DNA of 64,000 nt from Chitinolyticbacter albus. Its GTDB lineage: Bacteria > Pseudomonadota > Gammaproteobacteria > Burkholderiales > Chitinibacteraceae. Made by a program: the position numbers and the translations under genes. Below are positions 7,727-18,716 of this stretch, piece after piece. Position 1 is the stretch's first letter. Each line of letters opens with the position of its first letter. The stretch lies in assembly GCF_024437655.1 (NCBI RefSeq), contig NZ_JANBVF010000004.1:124001-188000 (forward strand), read 5' to 3'. The notes below the pieces were generated by a model. The model made no database searches, was not told the DNA's origin, and saw only the letters and a list, made by a program, of their open reading frames with translations.

Positions 7727-10012
<2,286 letters not shown>

Positions 10013-10033
10013 TCCGACAGTCTTCCCACCCGC

Positions 10034-10060
10034 AAACGCCCGGTTCCGACCGGGCGTTTT
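10034..10060 (+). terminator. terminator after katG
   Basis: AAACGCCCGGT / ACCGGGCGTTT, an 11-bp perfect stem with a TCCG loop (10045-10048) and trailing T residues, directly downstream of katG. Confidence 0.9.
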
Positions 10061-10086
10061 GCCTGGCCGAATCCGAGGGTGGCCCA

Positions 10087-10095
10087 TGATAAAAT
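10087..10095 (+). promoter_or_regulatory. extended -10 element before hemC
   Basis: TGATAAAAT has the TGn extension plus TAAAAT and lies 28 bp before the hemC ATG. No good -35 hexamer is at the right distance, as is common for extended -10 promoters. Confidence 0.4.
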
Positions 10096-10122
10096 CCGCG
10101 TTTTCGCCGCAGAGTGCCAGCC

Positions 10123-11055
10123 ATGCCCCGCCCTGATCGCATCGTCATCGCCACCCGAGAAAGCCCGCTGGCGTTGTGGCAGGCGCACCACGTGCGCGAC
10201 TGGCTGCTGGCGCAGTATCCGGGACTGACGGTGGAACTCTTGGGCATGACGACACAGGGTGATCGCATTCTGGACGTGACGCTGAACAAGATCGGCGGCA
10301 AGGGCCTCTTCGTGAAGGAGCTGGAGCAGGCGCTGGCCGAGGGCCGCGCGGACCTTGCGGTGCATTCGATGAAGGACGTGCCCATGGTGCTGCCCGAGGG
10401 CTTCGCGCTGGCGGCGATCGGCAAGCGCGAAGACCCGCGCGATGCCTTCGTTTCCAACCGCTACGCCAGCCTTGCCGAGCTGCCGGCAGGCAGCGTGGTC
10501 GGCACCTCCAGCCTGCGGCGCGAAGCGCAGCTGCGCGCCAGTTTCCCGCAACTCATCGTCAAGCCGCTACGCGGCAACGTCGGCACCCGGCTCGCCAAGC
10601 TCGACGCCGGTGACTACGACGCCATCCTGCTCGCCGCCGCCGGCCTCAAGCGGCTGGGCCTTACCGCGCGCATTCGCAGCGAAATGCAGTGCGACGACAG
10701 CCTGCCGGCACCCGGCCAGGGCGCGCTGGGCCTGGAAATCCGCGCCGACCGCGCGGATCTGACCAAGCTGCTCGCGCCGTTCAACGATGCAGCCACGGCG
10801 GCCTGCGTCACCGCCGAGCGCGCGTTGTCGCGCCGGCTCGGCGGCTCGTGCCAGATTCCGCTCGCCGCCTACGCCGAGGACGACGACGGCTTTTTGCGTT
10901 TGCGCGGCTGCGTTGGCCTGCCCGATGGCAGCCGCATCGTCTACGGCGAGGCCAACGGTACCCGCGCCGCGGCCGACGGCCTCGGCCTCAAGGTCGCCGA
11001 GCTCTTGCTGACCGAGGGCGCGGCCGACATCCTGGAAGCGCTGAAGGAAACATGA
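10123..11055 (+). CDS. hemC: hydroxymethylbilane synthase (porphobilinogen deaminase)
   Basis: 310 residues from ATG 10123; a GTG nine bases upstream is less likely. It joins four porphobilinogen molecules into hydroxymethylbilane in tetrapyrrole synthesis. Visible family motifs are [10 protein letters not shown], the [10 protein letters not shown] and [10 protein letters not shown] segments, [10 protein letters not shown], and the cofactor loop LGGSCQIPL in which Cys243 binds the dipyrromethane cofactor. The stop overlaps the start of hemD by ATGA. Confidence 0.97.
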   Translation: MPRPDRIVIATRESPLALWQAHHVRDWLLAQYPGLTVELLGMTTQGDRILDVTLNKIGGKGLFVKELEQALAEGRADLAVHSMKDVPMVLPEGFALAAIGKREDPRDAFVSNRYASLAELPAGSVVGTSSLRREAQLRASFPQLIVKPLRGNVGTRLAKLDAGDYDAILLAAAGLKRLGLTARIRSEMQCDDSLPAPGQGALGLEIRADRADLTKLLAPFNDAATAACVTAERALSRRLGGSCQIPLAAYAEDDDGFLRLRGCVGLPDGSRIVYGEANGTRAAADGLGLKVAELLLTEGAADILEALKET

Positions 11056-11816
11056 GCGCGCTCGCCGGCCGTCGCATCTGGGTCACCCGCCCCTGCCAGC
11101 AGGCAACAACGCTGGCCGACCTGCTGCAAACCACTGGGGCGGTAGCGGTACAGCTGCCCTTGCTGGAGATCGCGCCGCCGCTCGATGCCGCGCCGCTGGA
11201 GGCCGCCCTGGCGCGCCTTGCCAGCTTCGATCTGGCCGTGTTCGTCAGCCCCTCCGCGCTCGACGCAGTGTTCACGCGGCTTGCCTCGCCCTGGCCGGCC
11301 CGATTGCCCGCCGCAGTGGTCGGCCCCGGCAGTGCGGCACGGGCGAGGGAGCTAGGGATCACCCGGGTGATCGCGCCAGCCGAGCGCTACGACAGCGAAG
11401 GCCTGCTGGCCGAACTCGATGCCACGCTGCCGCTACACGCGAGGCAGGTGCTACTGCTACGCGGCGACGGCGGGCGCGAGGTGCTGCCGCAGGGGCTGGT
11501 GGCGCGTGGCGCCACGCTGACCACGATCGCCGCCTACCGCCGACTTCCGCCCGCCTTCGACGAGGCCCGGCTCGTCGCCGAACTAGACGCCGGTTGCGAT
11601 GGCGTCGTCATCTCGAGTTCCGAAGCCGCGCAACACTTGTTTTCCATGGTTGGAGCCACCACCCGCGAACGGCTACAATCGCTACAGTATTTTGCGCCGC
11701 ACCCCAGAATCGCCGCGGCGCTGCACCAGCAAGGCGTCGGCAAGGTCGTGCTGACCGCCGCCGGAGACACCGGCATCGTCGACACCGTGTGCCGCCACTA
11801 CGCCCGGATACAGTAA
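11052..11816 (+). CDS. hemD: uroporphyrinogen-III synthase
   Basis: 254 residues starting at the ATGA overlap with hemC. It cyclises hydroxymethylbilane with ring-D inversion. HemD proteins are poorly conserved; the call rests on the typical opening [19 protein letters not shown], the alternating two-domain layout, segments such as [21 protein letters not shown] and [10 protein letters not shown], the length, and its place between hemC and hemX. The same frame stays open far upstream through hemC, but that part is a shadow. Confidence 0.93.
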   Translation: MSALAGRRIWVTRPCQQATTLADLLQTTGAVAVQLPLLEIAPPLDAAPLEAALARLASFDLAVFVSPSALDAVFTRLASPWPARLPAAVVGPGSAARARELGITRVIAPAERYDSEGLLAELDATLPLHARQVLLLRGDGGREVLPQGLVARGATLTTIAAYRRLPPAFDEARLVAELDAGCDGVVISSSEAAQHLFSMVGATTRERLQSLQYFAPHPRIAAALHQQGVGKVVLTAAGDTGIVDTVCRHYARIQ

Positions 11817-11942
11817 AACCGTGTCGTTGCAAGCCGCTCACGGTATTCCTTTGCAGCGTCTTGCGCCTTGCCACGCACCGGCACTGGCCCGAGCGCTGTC
11901 GCGAAAAGATCGTAAACAGGCTCTAACAGGTCTCAGGTACTT

Positions 11943-12983
11943 ATGACGCAGCCACACGATACGCTCTCTGCCGCGCTCGAAGCGCCCAAACCCAAGCGCA
12001 GCTTTGCGCCCTCGATCGCCTCCGTGCTCGCGGTGATCGCCATCGCCGCCGCCGCGGGCGTCTGGCTCTACCAGCAACAGGCCACCCAAGCGATGCAGGC
12101 GGACGTGGCCCGCCAGCTGGCACAGCATGCGCAGCACGCCGCCGATGTCGCCGCGCGCGAAGCCGCGCTGACCGAGCGGCTGCGCACGCTGGAACGCGAG
12201 CTGGCACAGGTTTCCGGCAAGCAAGCGGTGGCACAGGCGCAGCAGGCGACGCTGGCCACGTTGTACGATGCGCTCACCCGCAGCGAGACGCAGCGCGTGC
12301 TGACCGATCTGGAACAGACACTGTCCTTCGCCAGCCAGCAATTGCAGCTCGCCGGCAATGTCGCCAGCGCGCTCGTCGGCCTCGAAACGGTGCAGAACAA
12401 GCTCGCCGAACTCGATCGGCCCGAGCTGATCCCGGTGCGGCAGGCCGTTGCGCGCGACGTCGACAGGCTCAAGACCCTGCCGTATCTCGACGTGGTCGGT
12501 ATCTCGGCCAAGCTCGATAGCCTCGTCGGCACCATCGACAAGCTGCCGTTGGCGGTCGATGGCTACCACCACCCCGCAGCGCCATCGCCACAGGCGGATA
12601 CCCGCAACTGGTTCGAACGCCTGGGCAGCGAGCTGTGGGGCGAGCTGCGCCAGCTGGTGCGCATCCGCGAAATGGATAAGCCCGAAGCGATGTTGCTCAC
12701 GCCCGAGCAGGCCTTCTTCCTGCGCGAGAACGTGAAGCTGCGCCTTTTGGACGCGCGCACCGCGCTGCTGTTGCGCAACGAAGGCGCCTTCCGCGCCGAT
12801 CTCAAGGCTGCCGATCTCTATCTGGCCAACTACTTCGACAACAACGCCCCCGAGACGCGCAATACCCAGCGCACGCTCGCCGAATTGTCGCAGCAGACGC
12901 TGGCCATGCAGCTGCCCAGCCTCGCAGAGAGCCTGGCCGCCATACGCAACGCCCGCGTCAGCACCCGCGAGGTGCAACCGTGA
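11943..12983 (+). CDS. hemX: HemX-like membrane protein of the haem operon
   Basis: 346 residues: a short cytoplasmic N-terminus, one transmembrane helix (about 25-43), then a long periplasmic part beginning with a coiled coil rich in Ala, Gln and Glu. It matches the HemX family often annotated as uroporphyrinogen-III C-methyltransferase, but it has no methyltransferase motifs, so that name should not be taken as an enzymatic claim. It lies 126 bp after hemD and overlaps hemY. The molecular role is not established. Confidence 0.85.
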   Translation: MTQPHDTLSAALEAPKPKRSFAPSIASVLAVIAIAAAAGVWLYQQQATQAMQADVARQLAQHAQHAADVAAREAALTERLRTLERELAQVSGKQAVAQAQQATLATLYDALTRSETQRVLTDLEQTLSFASQQLQLAGNVASALVGLETVQNKLAELDRPELIPVRQAVARDVDRLKTLPYLDVVGISAKLDSLVGTIDKLPLAVDGYHHPAAPSPQADTRNWFERLGSELWGELRQLVRIREMDKPEAMLLTPEQAFFLRENVKLRLLDARTALLLRNEGAFRADLKAADLYLANYFDNNAPETRNTQRTLAELSQQTLAMQLPSLAESLAAIRNARVSTREVQP

Positions 12984-14188
12984 GGGCGCTCGGCTGGTTG
13001 ATCGCCCTGGCCGCACTCGCGGTCGGGCTGATGCTGTTCGCGCGGGTCAACACCGGCTACGCGCTACTGTTCATTCCGCCGTGGCGAATCGAGCTGTCGC
13101 TCAACGTCTTCGTCGTGCTGCTGCTCATCGTGACCGCACTGTTCTACGGCGCGCTCAAGGTCGGCAGCGAACTGGGCGGGCTGCCGGCGCGCGTGCGGCA
13201 CTACCGCGAGGCACGCCGCAACCGTGCCTCGGTGGAACTGGAACGCGAAGCGCGCATCGCCTTCTTCGAGGGCCGCTACCAGCGCGCCGAACGCCTGGCG
13301 GCCGATGCCTTCGCCGCCAGCCGCGGCCAGGAGGCGCTGGCGGTCAACGGCCTCTTGGCTGCGCGCGCGGCGCACGCGATGCGCGATTACGCGCGCCGCG
13401 ACCAATATTTCGAGCGCCTGCGCGCCAAGCTAGGCCCGGCGCAACACCTGGCGCTGGCGATGACCGAAGCCGAGCTCTATCTCGACGAGCATCGCTACGA
13501 CGACGCCAACCGCGCCATCGCGGAAGCGCGCGCCATCTCCCCCAAGCTCACCGCCGCGCTCAAGCTGGAGCTGCGGCTACGCCAGCGCGAAGGCAACCAG
13601 GAGGCCGTGCTGCGCCTGGTCGATCAACTGGCCAAGAGCGACGCGATCGATGCCACGCAGGCGGGCAGGCTGCGGGTGCGGGCCCAATTGGCGCTATTCG
13701 AGAGCAAGCCGCGCTCGCTCAAGGAATTGAAGGACTGGTGGGCCAAGCTGCCGGCGACCGAACGCACGGCGCCGCAGCTGGTGCTGGTGGTGGTCGATGC
13801 CTTCTGCGAGCATCAGCAACCCGAACTCGCGCGCGAAGCGATCGAGGAAGCGCTCGCTGCCGACTGGTCGGGCGAGCTGGTACTGCGCTACGGCACACTC
13901 TCGCTCGAAGGCGAACTGGCAACGGCGCAGTTGCAGCAGGCGGAAGCCTGGCTCAAGACCCGCCGCGACGACCACGAACTGTTGCTCACGCTGGGCCGGC
14001 TGTGCCGCGAACGCGCGCTGTGGGGCAAGGCGCAGACCTACCTCGAAGCCAGCCTCGCCGTACAGGCGACTGCCGTGGCGCACGCGGAACTCGCCAACCT
14101 GCTGGAAACGCTGGAACGCCCCGAAGAGGCTGCCCAGCATTACCGGCTAAGCCTGACCCTGGCACTGCAGGAACAGTCGGCACCATGA
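12980..14188 (+). CDS. hemY: HemY protein (TPR, inner membrane)
   Basis: 402 residues from GTG 12980, overlapping the hemX stop as GTGA. Two N-terminal transmembrane helices (about 5-25 and 40-62; ALGWLIALAALAVGLMLFA is the first) are followed by a tetratricopeptide-rich helical region, the HemY_N plus TPR layout. In proteobacteria it sits at the end of hemCDXY; it is not the protoporphyrinogen oxidase that bears the same name in Bacillus. A scaffold role is plausible but unproven. A strong terminator follows. Confidence 0.9.
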   Translation: MRALGWLIALAALAVGLMLFARVNTGYALLFIPPWRIELSLNVFVVLLLIVTALFYGALKVGSELGGLPARVRHYREARRNRASVELEREARIAFFEGRYQRAERLAADAFAASRGQEALAVNGLLAARAAHAMRDYARRDQYFERLRAKLGPAQHLALAMTEAELYLDEHRYDDANRAIAEARAISPKLTAALKLELRLRQREGNQEAVLRLVDQLAKSDAIDATQAGRLRVRAQLALFESKPRSLKELKDWWAKLPATERTAPQLVLVVVDAFCEHQQPELAREAIEEALAADWSGELVLRYGTLSLEGELATAQLQQAEAWLKTRRDDHELLLTLGRLCRERALWGKAQTYLEASLAVQATAVAHAELANLLETLERPEEAAQHYRLSLTLALQEQSAP

Positions 14189-14190
14189 CG

Positions 14191-14217
14191 CTGGCCCGGT
14201 CGAACCGGGCCAGTTTT
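14191..14217 (+). terminator. terminator after hemY
   Basis: CTGGCCCGGT-CGA-ACCGGGCCAG followed by TTTT: a perfect 10-bp stem immediately after the hemY stop, ending the hemCDXY operon. Confidence 0.9.
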
Positions 14218-14277
14218 CATTGCGGTGCCGCAACGCCGCGCTCCGCTCCTGACGGAGCCCAGGCTGCCCGGGCGGGC

Positions 14278-14457
14278 TCAGTGGATCAGTGCGACCACGG
14301 CCGGGATCTGGGCTTGCGCCGGTTGCAAAACGTCGGGCTGGTGATCGAAACGGATCCAGGCAAAGGGCTGCTGATCGCTTTGCCGGGCGAGAAAACCCGG
14401 CTTGGCGAGGGCGACCGGCAAACGGGGGGCCGGCGTGGGCTTGACGACATGCGACAT
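14278..14457 (-). CDS. small hypothetical protein (59 aa)
   Basis: 59 residues beginning MSHVVKPTPAPRLPVALAKP. The reason to call it is a strong ribosome binding site, AAGGAG, seven bases before the ATG. It is Pro/Ala-rich, with no membrane segment or known motif. An overlapping minus-strand frame upstream reads GRALLALDYAKEYTHV just before this start and also looks coding, so the true product might be a longer protein joined by a frameshift. It lies downstream of sixA on the same strand. Function unknown. Confidence 0.42.
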   Translation of the reverse strand: MSHVVKPTPAPRLPVALAKPGFLARQSDQQPFAWIRFDHQPDVLQPAQAQIPAVVALIH

Positions 14458-14639
14458 GGGTATACTCCTTGGCGTAATCCAGGGCGAGCAGCGCCCGCCC
14501 CGCATCCTGCTGCAGCAAGCTCGGCGCCATGACTTGCATCCACTCAAATCTGACGGGGCCTGCTGCCGGCCCCAGGTACTGGACCGCGCAGGCAGGCACG
14601 CCCAGCATGCCGCAGGCACATGACAACGGTGCTACAGGC

Positions 14640-15095
14640 CTACAGGTCGGGCGCGTGCACGGCCTTCAGCAGATACTGGACGGCACCGTCCTTCACCCGG
14701 CGCTGTAGCCACCAGATCGATGCCTTCTTCAAGCTCCAGTCGAGCTCGCCGCCGGTGAGCAACAGGCTGGCCACCCGACCCAGTGCCGGCTGATGGCCGA
14801 CCAGCACCACGACGCGCCCGTCGCCACGCGGCCAATCGCCCACTTCCAGATAGGCCGTGGCGCGTGCCCCGGGATTGATCCGGACGTCCACCTCGGGATG
14901 CGGTGTGAGCGCGTGTGCGGTTTCCTGGGAGCGCCGGGCGCCACTGGCCACCACGCGTACCGATAGTCCAGTCAATTGCTGGCCCAGCCAGGCCCCCATC
15001 TTGCGCGCCTGCTTGCGGCCATGGCCGGTCAGCGCTCGGGCCAGGTCGTCGTTGCCGTCCTCGGCTTCGGCATGACGCCAGAGTATGAGATCCAT
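14640..15095 (-). CDS. sixA: phosphohistidine phosphatase SixA
   Basis: 151 residues of the histidine-phosphatase superfamily. The catalytic signature WRHAEAE at the N-terminus supplies Arg7 and His8, and the second catalytic His is in VVLVGHQPALG. SixA removes phosphate from histidines such as the HPt domain of ArcB or the nitrogen PTS in E. coli. Its ATG overlaps the ppk stop by one base (TGATG), so it is translationally coupled to polyphosphate kinase, itself a histidine-autophosphorylating enzyme. Confidence 0.9.
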   Translation of the reverse strand: MDLILWRHAEAEDGNDDLARALTGHGRKQARKMGAWLGQQLTGLSVRVVASGARRSQETAHALTPHPEVDVRINPGARATAYLEVGDWPRGDGRVVVLVGHQPALGRVASLLLTGGELDWSLKKASIWWLQRRVKDGAVQYLLKAVHAPDL

Positions 15096-17173
15096 CAGCC
15101 GAGCGGCTTGGCCGCCAGTTCGGCCAGCAGCATCGCCTGCGCCGAGCGCTCCTTGGCGCCGCGCGTCGGCTTGCGACGATAGCGTCCGTCCGACAGCATT
15201 TCCCAGGCCTGGACGTTATCGACCAGGTAAGGACGCAGCGATTCGCGGATCACCCGGCGCTTCACCTTGGGGTTGATCGCCGGGAAGGCGATCTCGATGC
15301 GGCGGAACAGGTTGCGGCCCATCCAGTCCGCACTGGAGAGATACACGTCCTCGGCGCCGTCGTTGTAGAAGTAGTAGACGCGATGGTGCTCGAGGAAGCG
15401 CCCGATGATGGAGCGCACCTTGATATTGTCCGACAACCCCGGAATCCCCGGGCGCAGCGCGCAGACGCCGCGCACGATCAGGTGGATGGTCACGCCGGCC
15501 TGGCTTGCCTCGTAGAGCTTGTCGATGATGGTCGGCTCCAGCAGCGCGTTCATCTTGGCGATGATCACCGCCTTGCGACCGATCTTGGCGTGCGCGATCT
15601 CGCGCTCGATCGCCTTGATGAAGTTGGGCTGCAGCGTGAACGGCGCCTGCCACAAGGCGTTGTGATCACCGGCGAGGCCCAGACCCGTCAGCTGCATGAA
15701 CACGTCGTTCACGTCGCTGGTGATGTCCTCGTTGTCAGTCATCAGGCCGAAATCGGTGTAAAGCTTGGAAGTGCGGGGATGGTAGTTGCCGGTGCCCACA
15801 TGCACGTAGCGCTTCAACTTGCCATCCTCGCGTCGCACGATCAGCAGCATCTTGGCGTGCGTCTTGTAGCCGTAAACGCCGTAGACCACGTGCACGCCGG
15901 CGCGCTCGAGCTTGGCGGCCCAGTTGATGTTGGCTTCCTCGTCGAAGCGCGCCATCAGCTCGACCACCGCCGTCACTTCCTTGCCGCGCTGCGCCGCTTC
16001 GGCCAGCGCATCCATCAGCGCCGATTCGCTGCCGGTGCGGTACACGGTCATCTTGATCGCGACCACGTGCTGGTCGCGCGCCGCCTGCTGCACCAGGTCG
16101 ATCACCGGGGTGAAGCTCTGGTACGGGTGATGTAGCAGCACGTCGCCATGGCGGATCGCGGCGAACAGGTCGGACTGCTTGCGCAGCTCCACGGGTAAGC
16201 CGGGCATGAACGGTTCGAACTTGAGATCAGGCCGCTCGACCTGGTCGGGCACCTGCATCAGCCGCACCAGGTTCACCGGGCCGTTCACGCGGTAGACGTC
16301 GCCGTCCTCCAGCTGGAACTGCTCCTTCAGATATTCCTGCAAGTGGGTCGGCAGGTTGTCCGCTACTTCCAGCCGCACTGCGTCGCCGAAAGGACGCTGG
16401 CTCAGTTCGCCTTCCAGCGCGGCACGCAGATCCTTCACGTCTTCGTCATCGACGGTGACGTCCGAATCGCGGGTGACGCGGAACTGGTAGCAACCGAGCA
16501 CGTGCATGCCGGCGAACAGCTCGTCGACATGGGCATGCAGGATGGACGACAGGAACACGAAGCCGTGTTCCACGCCGCTGACCTCCTGCGGCATCTTCAC
16601 GAAGCGCGGCAGGATGCGCGGCGCCTGGACGATGGCCATCTCGGCATTGCGCCCGAACGCGTCGCGCCCTTCGAGCTCGATAATGAAGTTGAGCGACTTG
16701 TTGAGGATACGCGGGAAGGGGTGCGACGGATCGAGCCCGATCGGCGTCAGCACCGGCATCAGCTCGCGGAAGAAGAAATCGCGAACCCACTCGCGTTGCG
16801 CGTCGGTCCATAGGCTGCGGCGGAAGAAATGGACGCCTTCCTTGACCAGCGCCGGGAACATCACCTCGCGCAGCACCCGGTATTGGTGCTCGACCATCTC
16901 ATGCGCATCGGTCGAAATCAGCTCGTACGCCTGATGCGGCGTCAGCCCTTCCGGCAACAGCCGCGTCGGATACTGGCGGACATTTTCTTTGAGCCACGCC
17001 ATGCGCACCTCGAAGAACTCATCGAGGTTGCTGGACACGATGCACAGGAACTTCAATCGCTCCAGCAGCGGATTGCGCGCGTCCTCAGCCTGCGCCAGCA
17101 CGCGGCGATTGAATTCCAGCAGGCCCAGCTCGCGGTTCAGCATCAGCTGGTTGTCGGCGGGTTTATGGCTCAT
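15095..17173 (-). CDS. ppk: polyphosphate kinase 1
   Basis: 692 residues. The start at 17173 was chosen over an upstream frame extension because AAGGA precedes it and the protein then begins with the usual LMLNRELGLLEFNRRVLAQA. PPK1 reversibly polymerises ATP gamma-phosphate into polyphosphate through a phosphohistidine. The two PLD-like catalytic blocks are visible in YGYKTHAKMLLIVRR and YVHVGTGNYHPRTSKLYTDF, with DVYLSSADWMGRNLFRRIE in the last domain. It is coupled to sixA downstream, and a polyphosphate glucokinase is encoded at 46.5 kb in this window. Confidence 0.96.
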   Translation of the reverse strand: MSHKPADNQLMLNRELGLLEFNRRVLAQAEDARNPLLERLKFLCIVSSNLDEFFEVRMAWLKENVRQYPTRLLPEGLTPHQAYELISTDAHEMVEHQYRVLREVMFPALVKEGVHFFRRSLWTDAQREWVRDFFFRELMPVLTPIGLDPSHPFPRILNKSLNFIIELEGRDAFGRNAEMAIVQAPRILPRFVKMPQEVSGVEHGFVFLSSILHAHVDELFAGMHVLGCYQFRVTRDSDVTVDDEDVKDLRAALEGELSQRPFGDAVRLEVADNLPTHLQEYLKEQFQLEDGDVYRVNGPVNLVRLMQVPDQVERPDLKFEPFMPGLPVELRKQSDLFAAIRHGDVLLHHPYQSFTPVIDLVQQAARDQHVVAIKMTVYRTGSESALMDALAEAAQRGKEVTAVVELMARFDEEANINWAAKLERAGVHVVYGVYGYKTHAKMLLIVRREDGKLKRYVHVGTGNYHPRTSKLYTDFGLMTDNEDITSDVNDVFMQLTGLGLAGDHNALWQAPFTLQPNFIKAIEREIAHAKIGRKAVIIAKMNALLEPTIIDKLYEASQAGVTIHLIVRGVCALRPGIPGLSDNIKVRSIIGRFLEHHRVYYFYNDGAEDVYLSSADWMGRNLFRRIEIAFPAINPKVKRRVIRESLRPYLVDNVQAWEMLSDGRYRRKPTRGAKERSAQAMLLAELAAKPLG

Positions 17174-17222
17174 AGGGTCCTTCTTGCTTGCATATCGGAG
17201 CGCAATGCGGTCCGGACTGGCG

Positions 17223-17495
17223 TTAGGCCTGCGGCGGCACGTAGCCGGCGACCTGATCGGCGCCGCCGCCAAAGAAATAGTTTTCCAGCTGCTGTTGCAG
17301 GTACTGGCGCGCGCGCGGATCGGCCAGGTTGAGACGGTTCTCGTTGATCAGCATGGTCTGGTGCTTCACCCAGGCGCCCCACGCTTCCTTGGAGACACTC
17401 TCGTAAACACGGCGGCCCATTTCACCGGGCAACGGCGGAAAATCCAGCCCTTCGGCCTCGCGACCCAGTTTGACGCATAAAACGGTACGGCTCAT
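17223..17495 (-). CDS. yggX: iron-sulfur trafficking / oxidative damage protection protein YggX
   Basis: 90 residues from the ATG at 17495 (GGAG upstream; an in-frame Met four codons earlier is less likely). The opening [20 protein letters not shown] with its conserved Cys and the later [19 protein letters not shown] are diagnostic of the YggX (Iron_traffic) family, which protects Fe-S clusters from oxidation. It lies 49 bp upstream of ppk on the same strand. Confidence 0.95.
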   Translation of the reverse strand: MSRTVLCVKLGREAEGLDFPPLPGEMGRRVYESVSKEAWGAWVKHQTMLINENRLNLADPRARQYLQQQLENYFFGGGADQVAGYVPPQA

Positions 17496-17625
17496 GACGA
17501 TCACTCCAGCGAACGCTATTTAATGACAAAAATATTGCACACACGTGACAGGTGAGACGATCAGGCGTTCACCTTGCCCAGGCGCAGTCCGATTGTACCG
17601 CCCCTGCCACGCCGCCGCGCGCAAC

Positions 17626-17650
17626 AAAAAGCCCGCGCCAAGCGCGGGCT
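17626..17650 (-). terminator. terminator after the OmpA-type lipoprotein gene
   Basis: AGCCCGCGC-CAA-GCGCGGGCT, a 9-bp stem with an A-run on the plus strand that reads as a T-run on the minus strand, just past the stop of the gene at 17669. Confidence 0.85.
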
Positions 17651-17668
17651 GCGGTGTAGGCTCCGGGA

Positions 17669-18343
17669 TTACTTGGCCGCTTCGACCGGCATGATCCACA
17701 GCTCGACGCGGCGATTGAGGCGACGGCCTTCCTCGCTATCATTGCTCGCGCGTGGCTGGCTCTCGCCCTTGCCATAGCTGTCGAGCCGCACCGGGTTCAC
17801 CTGGCGACCGACGAAGTAGTCCAGCACCGAACGGGCCCGCTGTTCGGACAGCGACTGGTTGTAGGCATCCTTGCCCACATTGTCGGTATGGCCGATCACC
17901 GTGATCGCGGTCTTGCCATACTGGTTGACCACCTTGGCGATCTTGTCGAGCGTGGGCGTGAAACCGGCCTTGATCTGCGACGAATTGGTGTCGAAACCGG
18001 TGTTGGATGTCATGCTCACCAGCAGCGAGTTGTCGTTGTTCTTCTGCAAGGTGATCTCGCCGCGCTGGATCTCGGCCGCCAGCTGCTTTTGCAGATCCTT
18101 GGCCTGCTGATCCATGTAGTAGCCGATGCCGGCGCCGGCCAGCCCGCCACCCACCGCGCCAATCAGTGCGCCCTTGCCACGGTTCTTGTGATTGACGGCC
18201 GCCCCGATGGCAGCACCGCTCAGGGTGCCGATGATGGCGCCCATCTCGGTATTGTTGAGGTCGCGCTTCTCGCCCAGATCATTGGTGGCGCACGCGGTCA
18301 GCACCAGCGTGGAAATCAGGGTCAATGCAACGATCTTGCGCAT
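17669..18343 (-). CDS. OmpA-family outer-membrane lipoprotein with glycine zipper
   Basis: 224 residues. The start at 18343 has GGAG six bases upstream and gives a lipoprotein signal, MRKIVALTLISTLVLTACA, with lipobox LTAC. A glycine-rich zipper follows (about 35-75, alternating G and A, e.g. GTLSGAAIGAA), then a short charged linker and a C-terminal OmpA-like peptidoglycan-binding domain (about 110-220, with IGHTDNVGKDAYNQSLSEQR and RLNRRVELWI). It probably anchors the outer membrane to peptidoglycan (YfiB/YiaD type). It is monocistronic, with its own promoter and terminator. Confidence 0.9.
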   Translation of the reverse strand: MRKIVALTLISTLVLTACATNDLGEKRDLNNTEMGAIIGTLSGAAIGAAVNHKNRGKGALIGAVGGGLAGAGIGYYMDQQAKDLQKQLAAEIQRGEITLQKNNDNSLLVSMTSNTGFDTNSSQIKAGFTPTLDKIAKVVNQYGKTAITVIGHTDNVGKDAYNQSLSEQRARSVLDYFVGRQVNPVRLDSYGKGESQPRASNDSEEGRRLNRRVELWIMPVEAAK

Positions 18344-18716
18344 GATGTGCTCCGGTTGTTGTTGTCGTGCCGCGATTATCAACGATGCCAGGTTGGCGCC
18401 AAGAGGAAATACGTCACATCGCGGCAACCGCTGTGCGGGAGGCCACTGCTAGCGCGCCGCCTCGCATCCGGACAGTGCCTTGCAGCTTGCGACGATACTC
18501 GCTGCAGACCGGCCTCAGAGCAACCGATTCTCACTGCCCGGCACTGCGTGCAGGATCAGTTCATCGGTATCGGTAAGGATCTTATTGCGCCGAAACAGCA
18601 CGTCGTCCGCGACCAGCCAGACCGGCAATGCAGCTGCAATTGATAGTAAAGGCGATTCAAACGCGACACCGTCATCCAGCTACGGGTTAGCATCTCCCTT
18701 TTCCGGGAGTCACTCC
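18344..18716. other. divergent intergenic region
   Basis: It holds the promoter of the OmpA-type lipoprotein gene (18375-18402) and the upstream region of the WG-repeat protein. The open frame running from 18480 into that gene is Ser/Arg-rich and lacks a ribosome binding site, so I treat it as non-coding. Confidence 0.55.
18375..18402 (-). promoter_or_regulatory. sigma-70-like promoter of the OmpA-type lipoprotein gene
   Basis: On the minus strand TTGGCG, 16 bp, GATAAT, with the -10 box 32 bp before the start codon. Confidence 0.5.

Noticed and set aside
12068-17300. Many long antisense frames across hem, ppk, atp and NRPS genes
   Set aside because: High third-position GC keeps opposite frames open; their translations are Arg/Ala/Gly-rich or repetitive and lack starts with ribosome binding sites.
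18480-18716. 79-codon extension of the WG-repeat/PDZ gene
   Set aside because: It has no ribosome binding site and would bury the signal peptide; GTG 18717 has GGGAG at the right distance.
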